Shown: piece by piece, positions 1 to 9,426 of the stretch | How the letters are laid out: each line of letters opens with the position of its first letter | Numbering within the stretch: position 1 is the stretch's first letter | Assembly: GCA_002245855.1 (NCBI GenBank) | Contig: NOUX01000005.1 | Location: forward strand, 186,001-250,000 | Origin: Sphingobacterium cellulitidis | Lineage (GTDB): Bacteria > Bacteroidota > Bacteroidia > Sphingobacteriales > Sphingobacteriaceae | Direction: 5' to 3' | Length of the DNA: 64,000 nt | The notes under the pieces: generated by a model | Database searches by the model: none | What the model was told of the DNA's origin: nothing | Seen by the model: the letters and a program-made list of their open reading frames with translations, nothing else | Position numbers and translations under genes: made by a program

Positions 1-234
1 TTCAATGAAAAATAGGTTTGGTTGTAGAAACTTTAATTCAAAAAATAAATTAGAAACATAGGAGATCAAAAATGAATTATGGGTAATAAGCAAAATTAAA
101 ATGGATCAAATTGAAGGTTTCTATTTTCTATAAAAAAATAGGAAGTAATCAAAAAATTAGGTGTTTTTTGAATTTATAAGACAAGACCTTCGGTTAATCA
201 ATGTAGAGAGACCTAAGATTATGGTAACCCCTGT

Positions 235-723
235 TTATTTGAAAAGAAGGGACTCTAAGATATCGAGGCTCGTGTTAAATGCTGATATAAATATGTGTGC
301 GGCATTACGAGAGGAATATTGAAACTTCTGCGATATCACTTTATTCTTACAAGAAATACAGAGAAATACGTCACCTCTAATGGAATTAGAATTCTCCTCT
401 GAATCACTAAAAGCCTTACCCGTCACAGCTATATGAATATCAGCTGGTATTACTTTTGCCAAACCTACCAACATTGCCTCGGTCACCTGCTTGGACTCTG
501 CAGAGTACTGGTCAATCAAGGATCCTGGAACCTTTAAGACTTCTTTTTTAATTTTTTCAGCATAACATACTATTGAACCATGCAAATAATTTCCAGATTC
601 AGTCTGCAAGCTCCATATACTCGTAAAAAAACCTGCTGGCATGCTTTCTGCCAACGACATTTTATACCCCTTTAGCTTTATCTGTTCCCCAATTCGATTT
701 AATTTCTTTTCATTTATTTTCAT
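235..723 (-). CDS. CinA-like protein (nicotinamide-nucleotide amidohydrolase family)
   Basis: The 162-residue protein matches the stand-alone CinA C-terminal domain in length. It has an N-terminal SLAESMPAG stretch, close to the family's LAESxTxG motif, and a later IHIAVTG strand. Family members deamidate nicotinamide mononucleotide in the cytosol to recycle NAD. The usual threonine in the signature is replaced by proline here (AESMPAG), so catalytic activity is uncertain. The gene is single and leftward, with about 785 bp of non-coding DNA upstream. The family call rests on motif reading alone; a diverged or inactive paralogue is possible. Confidence 0.72.
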   Translation of the reverse strand: MKINEKKLNRIGEQIKLKGYKMSLAESMPAGFFTSIWSLQTESGNYLHGSIVCYAEKIKKEVLKVPGSLIDQYSAESKQVTEAMLVGLAKVIPADIHIAVTGKAFSDSEENSNSIRGDVFLCISCKNKVISQKFQYSSRNAAHIFISAFNTSLDILESLLFK

Positions 724-1508
724 AAGGATTCTTTAAAATAGCTGTAATCCTAGAACAATCCATAAAACTTTTTGTTGAAAAAGGCCTGTGATATCGCTAT
801 AAAAATATTCCTTTCTCCTTTCCATATGAACAGATAAACCTATTAAATTACCCCCATCTATCCCCAAATAATAAATGGATTAACATCCTGTTTAGCTAGT
901 GGCAAAGTTCTTTTCATCCAAGGCTACATGAAATCCCAGCATCAAAAGTTATACCTCAGAAAGTATACCTACTCCGTCCATTGAAATTAAGTCCCAAGTG
1001 ATATTTGGAATATCATGTTTAATATATTTTATATACTGTTATTATAAATAATAATGAAGGGCCTTATTTAAATATGTTTGTTTAGGGGAAAACAACAAAT
1101 TCTATAAATAAGAAATTGGATAACAAAAAAACAGAATGCTCTAAGGGGATAAGGGAGCTAATAAGAAAAGGAAAATAACTGATGAAAGGAAGGACTCAGA
1201 AACCTTACCTCTATTCTTTCAAAAGGAGAGGAATCAAACATTCTTAAAAAATTCCAATCTCAAGAAAAAGTAGACTTTGGCACACTTTAAAAGGAATAAA
1301 AACAATTTCGAATGCAGATCTAAACGTTTTGATGTAGGCAATAAAAGACAATTATTTCTGACCTCCATAAACCCCGACTTTCTTACAGGTGTCTGATATA
1401 AATATTAAATTAGAGAATTATATTGCTAATCTTAGAAAAGTAACCTCTGTCCAAAACTTTTTCAAGTTGTTTTAATTTTATTAACTTTGCAAAAAATTTT
1501 AGAGTATA
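724..1508. other. Intergenic region, no gene recognised
   Basis: This AT-rich stretch lies between the divergent CinA-like and ndk genes. No open frame of useful length or RNA gene was recognised. The only clear signal is the ndk promoter at its right end. Confidence 0.5.
1467..1489 (+). promoter_or_regulatory. Probable Bacteroidetes-type promoter of ndk
   Basis: TAACTTTG at 1482-1489 fits the Bacteroidetes -7 element TAnnTTTG. A TTG at 1467-1469 sits about where the -33 element should be. The ndk start codon follows 20 bases later. This is a consensus match only. Confidence 0.6.
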
Positions 1509-1928
1509 ATGGCAACAAACAGAACTTTTACAATGATCAAGCCAGATGCAGTTGCAAATGGTCACACTGGCGCCATCTTGAATGACATCATAAATGGCGG
1601 CTTCAAGATCGTTGCAATGAAATACATTCAGCTAAGCGAAGTAAATGCGGGCAAGTTTTACGAGGTTCATAAAGAACGTCCTTTTTATGGAGACTTGGTT
1701 AATTTTATGACATCAGGACCAATCGTCGCAGCTATCTTAGAAAAAGATAATGCTGTTGAAGATTTCCGTACGTTAATCGGTGCTACCGATCCTTCAAAAG
1801 CTGCTGAAGGAACAATACGTAACAAATACGCTAAATCTATCGATGCTAACGCTATCCACGGTTCTGACTCTAACGAAAACGCGGAGATTGAGGGCAGCTT
1901 TTTCTTCTCTCAATTTGAGCGATATTAA
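1509..1928 (+). CDS. ndk: Nucleoside-diphosphate kinase
   Basis: This 139-residue protein has the family's usual length and its hallmarks: the N-terminal [10 protein letters not shown] and the active-site NAIHGSDS with the phosphate-accepting histidine at residue 117. It transfers the gamma-phosphate from ATP to nucleoside diphosphates in the cytosol and so balances nucleotide pools. The start is supported by the promoter-like element directly upstream. A hairpin terminator follows the stop, so it is probably transcribed alone. It is a housekeeping gene and marks the chromosomal side of the left boundary of the conjugation module. Confidence 0.97.
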   Translation: MATNRTFTMIKPDAVANGHTGAILNDIINGGFKIVAMKYIQLSEVNAGKFYEVHKERPFYGDLVNFMTSGPIVAAILEKDNAVEDFRTLIGATDPSKAAEGTIRNKYAKSIDANAIHGSDSNENAEIEGSFFFSQFERY

Positions 1929-1977
1929 ATTCTTCAATTGGCTTTAGGAAATAGCATTTCCTCAATTAGTTCCATCG

Positions 1978-2014
1978 AATCCTTGTTGCGAGCAAAGTGA
2001 CAAGGATTTTGTTT
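1978..2014 (+). terminator. Rho-independent terminator of ndk
   Basis: A perfect 8-base stem (AATCCTTG at 1978-1985, CAAGGATT at 2001-2008) is followed by TTGTTT. It lies 50 bases after the ndk stop. Confidence 0.75.
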
Positions 2015-2565
2015 AATAATATAGAGCCATCCTCTTTTATCTAACATTACTAATTCGTTTGTTAAGACCTAATAAGAATCAAGAAGTAGTGATGAAATCT
2101 AAAAAAATCCGGCAAAGGTAATTCTCCTGGTATGGGTTTGGGCAATATTCAATTGGAGCAATTATCATAGACTCTTCAAAAATTATCAAAGAAGGTCTGC
2201 ATAGAAAATGAAAGGTAATTGAGAAAATCAATTAATTATTCCAATTAACCCAACTATTTATACAAAGAATATGTAAGAGCCTTTATATTGGTTCTTTTTC
2301 ACCAGGAGAACTCTGCCCCTACCCTCTATCGGAATTATTCAAATGGTAACAGCGTTTATGCTATCTATAAAGATTGCACCAGAGTTTGCGCTTCCAATAA
2401 GGGGTTATTCCTCATAGCCAACCCATGAGACTATGAATTGATAAAAAATCGCTATCCATACAATATGTTTGCGTTAAACTCAATGGTGCCAATCTAAATA
2501 ATATATTCACTAAAAAATACAACGACCAATCCCAATATTACACTGTGTAACAGTTAGGTTTCAAT
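2015..2565. other. Intergenic region at the left edge of the conjugation module, with a possible gene remnant
   Basis: No intact gene is seen. On the plus strand, the frame through 2300-2488 reads as protein-like sequence, but it is broken by an in-frame TGA near 2428 and ends after about 60 codons. It may be a decayed gene, though I could not assign a family. The boundary between chromosome and conjugation module must fall in this stretch or close to it. Confidence 0.35.
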
Positions 2566-2925
2566 TTAGTCAAGGGTTAATCCATCCGCAGGTATTTCCT
2601 TCAAACCACTTGTTCTAAAATTTCCTTCAAAGCAAAGATAAATAGAACTTGCTATTGCACTGTTATAAGAAGGTACATAATGTAGATAGCCAAATGCATG
2701 TAGGTCCTTAAGGCATCTGGTATAGCTCACTGTCGAGATCTTGGCCTTCAAGGCGCCCTGTCTGGCATAAATTCTTATACAATCACTAAATTCTGAGCTT
2801 GCCCACTGCCTAATCAGGGAGAAATAGAGCGAAACATGTGTACTTGAAAGCCTGGGGTCTCGGTCCATGGCCTCAAAGAAGTTGGGCAACACCTTTGCTA
2901 AGGCATAGAAGGTTTCAGGTCTCAT
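2566..2925 (-). CDS. Small HTH-like accessory protein of the conjugation module
   Basis: This 119-residue protein has a pattern I associate with small winged-helix-type proteins carried at the end of Bacteroidetes conjugative elements. It has an N-terminal helical segment (FYALAKVLPNFFEAM) and a central YTRCLKDLHAFGYLHYVPS region resembling a recognition helix plus wing. It overlaps the end of the upstream gene by 4 bases, so it is the last gene of the leftward tra operon. A DNA-binding regulatory role is inferred from its shape. No enzymatic motif is visible. Confidence 0.6.
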   Translation of the reverse strand: MRPETFYALAKVLPNFFEAMDRDPRLSSTHVSLYFSLIRQWASSEFSDCIRIYARQGALKAKISTVSYTRCLKDLHAFGYLHYVPSYNSAIASSIYLCFEGNFRTSGLKEIPADGLTLD

Positions 2926-3686
2926 AGATTGTGTCCTCCATTACCCCCTCGACTGCTCATTATCTGAATTTGCCGCTGTTGTTCCTGTTTTTTAGCGCTT
3001 GGTTTCTGGTGAAGTTTTGAACGATCATCTATAAATTCCTGCCGAATCCCCATCTCATTGTAAATGCAAACAGCTTTGAATCTTGGCAAAGCCTCCAGGT
3101 AAAGTTTCTCTGGACCTGAACCTAGCTCAAAGGTGACAAGGTGGCGGTTGCCTCTTCCTAGTGAATCCAGCAGTATCTTTTTGTTTTGCTCATCCCTAAG
3201 TTCCATAATAGGATAGCGCATTAACTGTTTTTCTAGGTCATATCCATAGTTCTCGTGGAACTGGAGCATCTTATGATTGCCATTTATGTCTAGGGTTTTA
3301 GAATCGAGCTGAAACCATGCACGATAGAGGTCACCTTGTGGGGTGGACACTTTTTTTAACACTGACCTGCCATTGAGCAAGTTATAAGCTTCCTTTAACG
3401 TAAACTTGAAGTTTCCATTGATATTGAATCTTCTTGAGTCTGCTAACCGTGCACCATTTTGCGGAAGATCGATTCGAAAGGAATTGAAGAAATACATTTC
3501 TGTCTGTTTGCTTTTGGAGAACTGAAGTTCTGCCTTTACCGGCTCAGATTCGATTTGTGTATTGAACTGCAATTGGAATTCTTGTGTACCCTTTGCAATC
3601 TTTGATTTCAGTGAATCTTCTAGATGGTGACCAAATCCAGAATAAAACAGCTGTTCTTTGAGGTATTCATAGTTTTTTATATTCAT
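2922..3686 (-). CDS. Conserved conjugative-element protein of unknown function
   Basis: The 254-residue soluble protein lacks a signal peptide or membrane segment. Its start (YLKEQLFYSGFG) and the stretch FQLQFNTQIESEPVKAELQF resemble hypothetical proteins common in Bacteroidetes conjugative transposons. The C-terminal ~35 residues are low-complexity, rich in Q, K and G. It sits 14 bases downstream of traN and overlaps the next gene by 4 bases, so it is co-transcribed with the transfer operon. It occupies the place where traO would follow traN in CTnDOT-type elements, but I see no clear TraO likeness. Function unknown. Confidence 0.6.
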   Translation of the reverse strand: MNIKNYEYLKEQLFYSGFGHHLEDSLKSKIAKGTQEFQLQFNTQIESEPVKAELQFSKSKQTEMYFFNSFRIDLPQNGARLADSRRFNINGNFKFTLKEAYNLLNGRSVLKKVSTPQGDLYRAWFQLDSKTLDINGNHKMLQFHENYGYDLEKQLMRYPIMELRDEQNKKILLDSLGRGNRHLVTFELGSGPEKLYLEALPRFKAVCIYNEMGIRQEFIDDRSKLHQKPSAKKQEQQRQIQIMSSRGGNGGHNL

Positions 3687-3700
3687 AATCGTAATATTTA

Positions 3701-4537
3701 TTAAAGATTTGGAACTGGAAGGGTCTTTAGGATATGCCTATTTCGTACCTTCAGTACGAGGTTCCTACCACCAGAAAGTTCCATAAGTTCCACTCTTAGA
3801 TGTTTACCCTTAGGGAGGGTAAAACTTGGGAGGCTGAAAACCAATGTATGCATAACATATTCAATGAGCTTACCATGCTCTCCTACCACAAACTCGGGGG
3901 TGACCTCAAGGTCTTGTGAAGGGGTTCTTTTTGTCGTTTTGTTATCTTTAATGAAGAACCTGAGTTGGTCAGGTTGAAATGGTACGTTAGAATTGTTGTA
4001 GAATCTGAATCGAAAGTACATCCTACCATCCTGTATAAAGACACCATCGAGGCTAAAGGAGATCCCGTACGAATGCTTTCTTATAAGAAAGGGAACAAGG
4101 TCGGTTCTACATGCCCAATCCATTCCTTTTCTTACCTTGTGCGGAGGGACATTCTTTCCATTCACGATCGCGCGAACTGTAGGAGGCCCCAATAAATCTT
4201 TGACCATAAGATTTATTGGATCTGCAAATTCCGCATAACTAACCAAGAAAGTATATAACTTTCCATCTTGAGTTATTACTGTAAGGTTTGTTTTTTCTAG
4301 CTCTCTTTTTGCGGCTTTGACCTGAAGGATGTTCTGTACTCCGTTAGCCTTCTGGGCAAGAAGTTCCAAGCTTCCCAGGTCTACGCTAAGGATTGGGCTT
4401 GGAAATATAAGATTAGTCGTCATTTGTTCACTGACATTTAATCGCTGTGGCATGTTTTCAGCCTGCCCTTGAGCACCAGTCCAAGCCAGAAGGAGAAAGA
4501 GCGAAAATAAAAAGCTTTGTATTTGATTATCCATCAT
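3701..4537 (-). CDS. traN: Conjugative transposon protein TraN (VirB9-like, DUF4138)
   Basis: The 278-residue protein has an N-terminal hydrophobic signal ending near AQGQA. It also has the family-typical segment TTNLIFPSPILSVDLGS followed by ILQVKAAKRELEKTNLTVIT. TraN is the Bacteroidetes counterpart of VirB9 and forms part of the outer-membrane core of the type IV secretion channel. It lies 10 bases after traM, in the standard K-L-M-N order, which supports the call. The length is slightly below the ~300 residues typical of CTnDOT TraN. Confidence 0.9.
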   Translation of the reverse strand: MMDNQIQSFLFSLFLLLAWTGAQGQAENMPQRLNVSEQMTTNLIFPSPILSVDLGSLELLAQKANGVQNILQVKAAKRELEKTNLTVITQDGKLYTFLVSYAEFADPINLMVKDLLGPPTVRAIVNGKNVPPHKVRKGMDWACRTDLVPFLIRKHSYGISFSLDGVFIQDGRMYFRFRFYNNSNVPFQPDQLRFFIKDNKTTKRTPSQDLEVTPEFVVGEHGKLIEYVMHTLVFSLPSFTLPKGKHLRVELMELSGGRNLVLKVRNRHILKTLPVPNL

Positions 4538-4547
4538 AAATTTTTAT

Positions 4548-5867
4548 CTAAGGTTGAGTAAATTTTGATCCTTTTTTATCCAATAAGAGCACGCGATAAT
4601 CTGCGGGCATAATTACTTTTTTCACTTTTATCCTTTTAGAAATCAAACTCTTTGCTGCCTGTATCCCCATAGTGGCAGCCTTGGTTTCCCATGAGGGATC
4701 CAGTGCAGTAAAACCTAACTCTTGGATGGACCTATTGGATGATTCCTGAATTCCTTGCTGTACAACGTTTCCGGGGACATTGACACCTTGCATTCCATCA
4801 AGATCATGCACCTGCAGATCGACAGGTAAAATCACATTCCCTACTCGAATGTTGCTGACATTGATGTCCATCCTCTGGGAGGTAAGGTTTACCCTTGCAA
4901 ATACCAAAGTTCCCTTTGGGATCTCATTGCCAGCAATGGTTACGTTTTGTAGCAGGTGAAGTTTAATGGACGAACCGTTCGTAACCTCTTGCCTATCATG
5001 CACAGCGGCAAGGATAGATCCTTTCTCAATAGGAAGTTCGTCTTGCACCATGGTTGAATAGAACCTGACCGCTCGTTTAAAGGAATCCAACTTTTGTCCA
5101 TGGTTTTCTAAAATTGAGATGTCTCCATGCTCCAATGAGGGTTCTACGTGTAACACGTTATCACTTGCCTTGCTTTTATCCTTATCTATCCTGGACCTTA
5201 ACCTCTCGGGGTGCTGGATGTCTAGAACTTTGTCGAGCATGTCATTGAGTTGAGAGATTTCTAGGTCCTGTTCTGGATCATGGGTCAGCGAATCCAAGCG
5301 TGATCTGTATACATCCAGGAAATCTGTTTCAATCTTACCCTTTTTTTTACCTTCTATAATAGGCATGACCTCTGCCACTGAATTCCTATACTGAGAGTTG
5401 GTCTGGGGAGTATCATTGATCTCAGTATCATCAAGCTCCTTTCGAAGCACGGAGAGTCTACTAAGGATCTCTTTGGAAAGATCCTCTGCAGATTCACTTT
5501 CCTCGGGCTCAAAATCATTGCCGTCTTCTCCTTCTGCTTGCCTTAGATCCTTCCAAGAAAATCCCTCAGGTTCCTGTGGGTCCAAGTAATAAGGGTCGTT
5601 CCTGATGAGCTCTCTAAGCTTTAAAGAATCACGATCCGCCTTTTCATAAAGCTGAAGCTTATTGAGCTTTTCCCCTAATGTTTCACCCAACTGTGGAAGT
5701 TCGGCTGGAAAACCAGATTGTTCAACATTCTTAAGGTAGGGTGGAGTTCCACTTCCTACACCCATTTTCCAGAACATCAGAATTAAAAAGGGTATGGCAA
5801 CCACTGGAGCTAATAGAAGGAACCTATGGCTAAATTTTTTCCTATTTATTATTTTACTTGTTTTCAT
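4548..5867 (-). CDS. traM: Conjugative transposon protein TraM (VirB10-like)
   Basis: This 439-residue protein has a short cytoplasmic start and one membrane helix at about residues 16-35 (LLLAPVVAIPFLILMFW). A long acidic, probably disordered periplasmic stretch spans about residues 110-215. The C-terminal beta-rich domain is typical of TraM and ends in KKVIMPADYRVLLLDKK. TraM bridges the inner and outer membrane parts of the mating channel. It follows the small traL-like gene and precedes traN, the canonical order. Confidence 0.88.
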   Translation of the reverse strand: MKTSKIINRKKFSHRFLLLAPVVAIPFLILMFWKMGVGSGTPPYLKNVEQSGFPAELPQLGETLGEKLNKLQLYEKADRDSLKLRELIRNDPYYLDPQEPEGFSWKDLRQAEGEDGNDFEPEESESAEDLSKEILSRLSVLRKELDDTEINDTPQTNSQYRNSVAEVMPIIEGKKKGKIETDFLDVYRSRLDSLTHDPEQDLEISQLNDMLDKVLDIQHPERLRSRIDKDKSKASDNVLHVEPSLEHGDISILENHGQKLDSFKRAVRFYSTMVQDELPIEKGSILAAVHDRQEVTNGSSIKLHLLQNVTIAGNEIPKGTLVFARVNLTSQRMDINVSNIRVGNVILPVDLQVHDLDGMQGVNVPGNVVQQGIQESSNRSIQELGFTALDPSWETKAATMGIQAAKSLISKRIKVKKVIMPADYRVLLLDKKGSKFTQP

Positions 5868-5890
5868 GACAATTATCTTTCATTGATCCA

Positions 5891-6253
5891 TTATTTTTTT
5901 CTGCACGATGAATGTTTTTTTTCTTTCCCTATCCCGGGATTTTTTTCTTCAAGTTTCTGTTGATTTAATTCTCCTTGGAAATCTGGGTGAGGTTGACCAG
6001 GCTCCTGATCTTCATGAGTGCCTGGAGGCTGAATAGTAGGTAATTTAATGGATGTTGGCATTGATATGGTTAATCCTGAGACTCCCCAAATCGAACTGTA
6101 GACCTGGAAAATGCAACAACATCCGGCCAATATTATAAAGATTGAGAGCCAGATTATCCGGATCCTCCTAGAAGAGCGTCTTCTTCTAACCTTTACTTTG
6201 AATCTCCATATCTTGTGGTGTTCCAGTAGCTTATTTGTTATTTTCTTTTCCAT
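5891..6253 (-). CDS. traL: Small membrane protein in the TraL position
   Basis: The 120-residue protein starts with a strongly basic segment, followed by a single membrane helix at about residues 32-52 and a proline-, glutamate- and glutamine-rich tail ending in basic residues. It lies between traK and traM, where TraL (DUF3989) is found in Bacteroidetes elements. Topology and position support TraL. The sequence itself is not distinctive, so the symbol is given by position. The role would be a structural or assembly component of the mating channel. Confidence 0.6.
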   Translation of the reverse strand: MEKKITNKLLEHHKIWRFKVKVRRRRSSRRIRIIWLSIFIILAGCCCIFQVYSSIWGVSGLTISMPTSIKLPTIQPPGTHEDQEPGQPHPDFQGELNQQKLEEKNPGIGKEKKHSSCRKK

Positions 6254-6259
6254 TGTAAT

Positions 6260-6880
6260 TTATTTACGATTCCTAGTCCTTATGTCCCGATTTTCAAGTA
6301 TCTCCCACCTTTCGATTAACAAACCATGGGAATTATTCTCGCTTCGGGAAACCTCTCTAAGCATCCCACGACATACTAAGTTCCGCGTGGTCTGAGTGGT
6401 AGGCCTAGTAATCAGTTGAGTACCATAGAAGTGGAAACTGTAGGGATATTCTGACAGGTCCACACGGATACTATCCACAATCAGGCGTTGGTTCACATTG
6501 GCTGCGACCAGCTGTGAATAGAAATCCCTCTCTCGAAGATTGTCATAAACTTTCTTGGCGCTCTGATCCGCCAGGTAAAGTGCAATGGTGGTTTTCTCAC
6601 GGATGGAAGACTCATCAGGGTCAAGCGTGAAGAATAGCTCGTGGAAACGCCTGACATGTTCCTTGGCTTCGGCCGAAAGGTTGTCTTGTCTGGAAGACGA
6701 TCGGGCGAGGAAAGCCTGTCCATTTGCCAGTACATAAATTTGTTGCTGATGTCGGCTGATTGTCCCCAAGCTCCAGTAAATGCACAGACAACAGGTCACT
6801 CCGCTAAAAACAACAACAAGCGCCGTAAACCCCCTAATAAGGCGAAAGGCCGAATCAATATTTTTCATTTTCCTGAACAT
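6260..6880 (-). CDS. traK: Conjugative transposon protein TraK (VirB8-like)
   Basis: This 206-residue protein has one N-terminal membrane helix (about residues 15-35). The periplasmic domain contains the TraK hallmarks HELFFTLDPDE near residue 85 and HGLLIERW near residue 190. TraK is a VirB8-like bitopic protein that nucleates the inner-membrane complex of the type IV secretion machine. It lies 18 bases downstream of traJ and 6 bases upstream of the traL-like gene. Length and motifs fit the family well. Confidence 0.92.
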   Translation of the reverse strand: MFRKMKNIDSAFRLIRGFTALVVVFSGVTCCLCIYWSLGTISRHQQQIYVLANGQAFLARSSSRQDNLSAEAKEHVRRFHELFFTLDPDESSIREKTTIALYLADQSAKKVYDNLRERDFYSQLVAANVNQRLIVDSIRVDLSEYPYSFHFYGTQLITRPTTQTTRNLVCRGMLREVSRSENNSHGLLIERWEILENRDIRTRNRK

Positions 6881-6898
6881 ATTCTTTGTTTTCTATCT

Positions 6899-8101
6899 TT
6901 ATGGGTTTCCCTTCAATTTCTCTTGCATATAGTTGTCATTGGGAGCTGAATCCTTGAAATAAGGTTCACTCTGGGATCTTTGGACCATGTTGCTAGAGTT
7001 CCTTGCTGCTGAATCTCCCATTGCATCACCTGACATTGATACATTTTGCATCATACGGGTTGGCAGACTAGTAGTGGTTCCGAGGAAAATGTTGGTAACG
7101 TTCCTTACAAATGCACCGCTTTCCGAGGCGTTTACAATGTAATTGGCGATTGTAGGGACTGCAAAATAGCCAACGATTCCTATGATCAGGAATATCAGAT
7201 AAGCACCGTCTGAAGGAGAGAACATGGTATATCCACTTTCCTCAATCTGGGATATATCCAACCTGAGCATATTTTGTTGGATTTTTCCGATTAGACTTCC
7301 GAAAATATTGGCCACTGGCAACCATAGGTATATATTTATGTACCTAGCCAACCAAATGACAAGGCTATGCTGAAATCCGTCAAAGACCGATAAACCAAAT
7401 ACAATCGGACCCAAAACAGAGAGGACTACCAACTGGAAGGTTCTCAAGCAGTCGATGCAAAGTGCCGCCGCCTGGAACAATAGCGACAACACTTCGCTCA
7501 TCCATTCCTTAATGGAATTCCTAAAATTATAGGCCGCCTTGGCCATCGCGAACTTGTAATCATTGCCAAGGCCTTCCCAAAACCCCTCTGATTGCGGATC
7601 TTCACCCTGATTGGTATATCGGTACCACCTGTCTCGGTCACCTTGCCCGTTAAGACCTACGTACATCTGAAAGAGTTCAGTCCCCTCCAATGCTTTGCGC
7701 TTTTGCATGAGGAGTTCCGAAATGGCCTGGTTAGAATCACCCACCATTGCCGAGGTAGCCCGGACAGTTGGAGAAAGTACTCCGTTCACAAGCCCCATTA
7801 CGGATGGGAAGATAGAAATGCAAAAACCAATGGCAAAAGGGCGCAAGAGTGGGAAAATGTCTATGGGTTCTGCCGCTGCAATATGTTTCCATACCCTTGA
7901 AGAAATGAACCACAGGGCTGCAAATCCTGCAAGACCCTGGCCTACCCCCATAAGGTTGGAGCATAACGGCATCATTTCATCATAGAGTTGCTCTAAGACA
8001 AGTTGGAAATTGCTAAAGTTCTCGGATAGATCCTGAGCGGAGGCTCGTATTGGTCCGATTAGGGACAACAAGGCTAATCCATATTTTATAATTGTTTTCA
8101 T
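6899..8101 (-). CDS. traJ: Conjugative transposon protein TraJ (polytopic VirB6/TrbL-like)
   Basis: The 400-residue protein has a signal peptide (cut near ASAQ) and at least five hydrophobic segments. These include LSLLFQAAALCIDCLRTFQLVVLS-type helices near residue 205 and another near residues 300-320. The GPIVFGLSVFDGF segment, with LWLPVANIFGS following, is typical of TraJ. TraJ is the polytopic inner-membrane channel protein of the Bacteroidetes conjugation system. It precedes traK. A hydrophilic ~50-residue tail ends the protein. Confidence 0.9.
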   Translation of the reverse strand: MKTIIKYGLALLSLIGPIRASAQDLSENFSNFQLVLEQLYDEMMPLCSNLMGVGQGLAGFAALWFISSRVWKHIAAAEPIDIFPLLRPFAIGFCISIFPSVMGLVNGVLSPTVRATSAMVGDSNQAISELLMQKRKALEGTELFQMYVGLNGQGDRDRWYRYTNQGEDPQSEGFWEGLGNDYKFAMAKAAYNFRNSIKEWMSEVLSLLFQAAALCIDCLRTFQLVVLSVLGPIVFGLSVFDGFQHSLVIWLARYINIYLWLPVANIFGSLIGKIQQNMLRLDISQIEESGYTMFSPSDGAYLIFLIIGIVGYFAVPTIANYIVNASESGAFVRNVTNIFLGTTTSLPTRMMQNVSMSGDAMGDSAARNSSNMVQRSQSEPYFKDSAPNDNYMQEKLKGNP

Positions 8102-8122
8102 GTTCTTGTATATTTATCAACA

Positions 8123-8764
8123 TTAATCTGGTCCCTTCTGGATCAGCTCTTCCACCCTGTCGATGTCCCTGCTCTCACGCATCCGTTGGTACCGGAGGAT
8201 ATCTGTAGAGTTCACCATAGCGCGGAGGGATTCAACTGACCGTTCCATTTTTCTGTAAAGCAGGTCAATGGCCAACAGGCGTTCCCCATCATTCATTTTT
8301 AACTGTCCGTCCACCACCAAGACGATCAACTCCTGTAGGATCATTAAGCTTTCCTCCAGGGCTTTTTCCTGGAACAAGGACAGATATTGAAGTTCCTCTA
8401 ATGAAAAGAGACCTGAATTCCGAAACCTCTGAATGGACCTTTTGGTCAGAGAAACCACCTGTAATTGAAGGTCAATAACCAGTTTTACCTTGTGGTACCT
8501 TCGAACCGATGGACTGGCCTCAAACAACCCATGTAAAAAAACCCTGTGCAGGTCAAAATTACCTTTACTAAGATCCCTGATTATACCGTAACCTTTATTG
8601 AGTACGGAATAGGTTTGCTTCATCTGAGAAAGGATTTTCTTCATTTGTGCCAATTTCTCGACGTTTAAGATCAATTGGGAAATCTCAGTGCTTTGTCCCA
8701 AGAGCCTTTGTCCAGGCAACACTAACCAAAGGGCGGTAAGTAACAACAATCTGCATATCTTCAT
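8123..8764 (-). CDS. Periplasmic helical conjugation protein, paralogue 3 (TraI/VirB5-like)
   Basis: The 213-residue protein has an N-terminal signal peptide (LLLLTALWLVLPGQRLLGQ) and an otherwise almost entirely helical sequence. It shares the layout of the two genes upstream: signal, about 200 helical residues, and a late LQELIVLVVDGQLKMNDGER segment resembling the next gene's VQLDDGQRLQ region. In some Bacteroidetes elements such genes sit between traG and traJ and are annotated as TraI- or TerB-like. A VirB5-like pilus-tip or periplasmic scaffold role is inferred from position. It overlaps its upstream neighbour by 4 bases. Confidence 0.65.
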   Translation of the reverse strand: MKICRLLLLTALWLVLPGQRLLGQSTEISQLILNVEKLAQMKKILSQMKQTYSVLNKGYGIIRDLSKGNFDLHRVFLHGLFEASPSVRRYHKVKLVIDLQLQVVSLTKRSIQRFRNSGLFSLEELQYLSLFQEKALEESLMILQELIVLVVDGQLKMNDGERLLAIDLLYRKMERSVESLRAMVNSTDILRYQRMRESRDIDRVEELIQKGPD

Positions 8765-9426
8765 TTAATTCTTTTTTTTGTTCCCGATTTTTCAAAAAGT
8801 ACCCACAGATCCCTTTGATCGCGTTTCCTGAAAATGGAGATTTGGAAAGAATCCTCTATCAATCTCTTGGAGACGGCCAAAAGTTCAACCATCTCTTTAT
8901 GGAGCACCAAAAGGCGTTGCAATCGCTGACCATCGTCCAGCTGTACCTCATCGTTCTTCATTATGTATGTAAGCCCTTCAAGCAGTTCGACACTCACCAC
9001 TAGGATGTTTGAGGAGATATCCTTAATGTACTGCCCTTCTTTGTCAGGTAGTTTATCAGTCGACTTTAGTAGTTCCTTGGCATAAATACAATGCTTAACA
9101 ACGTTGGCCTGCATGTCCAATATCATAGACACTATCGGGTCTCCTTTCAGATGCGGGTTGACAATGCCCATGGACTTGAAGAAAAGTTGGTGTAAGGAAA
9201 ATACATCTTTCTTTGCTTCCTGAATTGAACCCAGTCCGGACTGCAAAAGATCTTTTCCTTCATCCACCAGATTTAAATAGACACTCTGAGCCGCAATTTG
9301 CTGGATTTGGTACTCTTTTTGGGTCTTTTTTTGACGGATCCATTCTTTCACTATCTGGCATTGACCGGCTTGTGGCAGTTGGAAAACGAAACAAAAGATG
9401 AATTGGGAAATCAGTTTTGCTTTCAT
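8761..9426 (-). CDS. Periplasmic helical conjugation protein, paralogue 2 (TraI/VirB5-like)
   Basis: The 221-residue protein has a signal peptide ending near GQCQ and an all-helical mature part with heptad-like stretches. The segment NDEVQLDDGQRLQRLLVL at about residues 158-175 parallels KMNDGERLLAIDLLYRKM in the next gene, so the two look like diverged duplicates. Start and stop overlap both neighbours by 4 bases, a sign of translational coupling. The role is inferred from its position between traG and traJ; no catalytic motif is seen. Confidence 0.65.
   Translation of the reverse strand: MKAKLISQFIFCFVFQLPQAGQCQIVKEWIRQKKTQKEYQIQQIAAQSVYLNLVDEGKDLLQSGLGSIQEAKKDVFSLHQLFFKSMGIVNPHLKGDPIVSMILDMQANVVKHCIYAKELLKSTDKLPDKEGQYIKDISSNILVVSVELLEGLTYIMKNDEVQLDDGQRLQRLLVLHKEMVELLAVSKRLIEDSFQISIFRKRDQRDLWVLFEKSGTKKRIK

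Noticed and set aside
2300..2488. Protein-like plus-strand frame, possibly the end of an outer-membrane or SusD-like protein
   Set aside because: It is broken by an in-frame stop and no family motif is clear, so I list it only as a possible remnant in the intergenic note.
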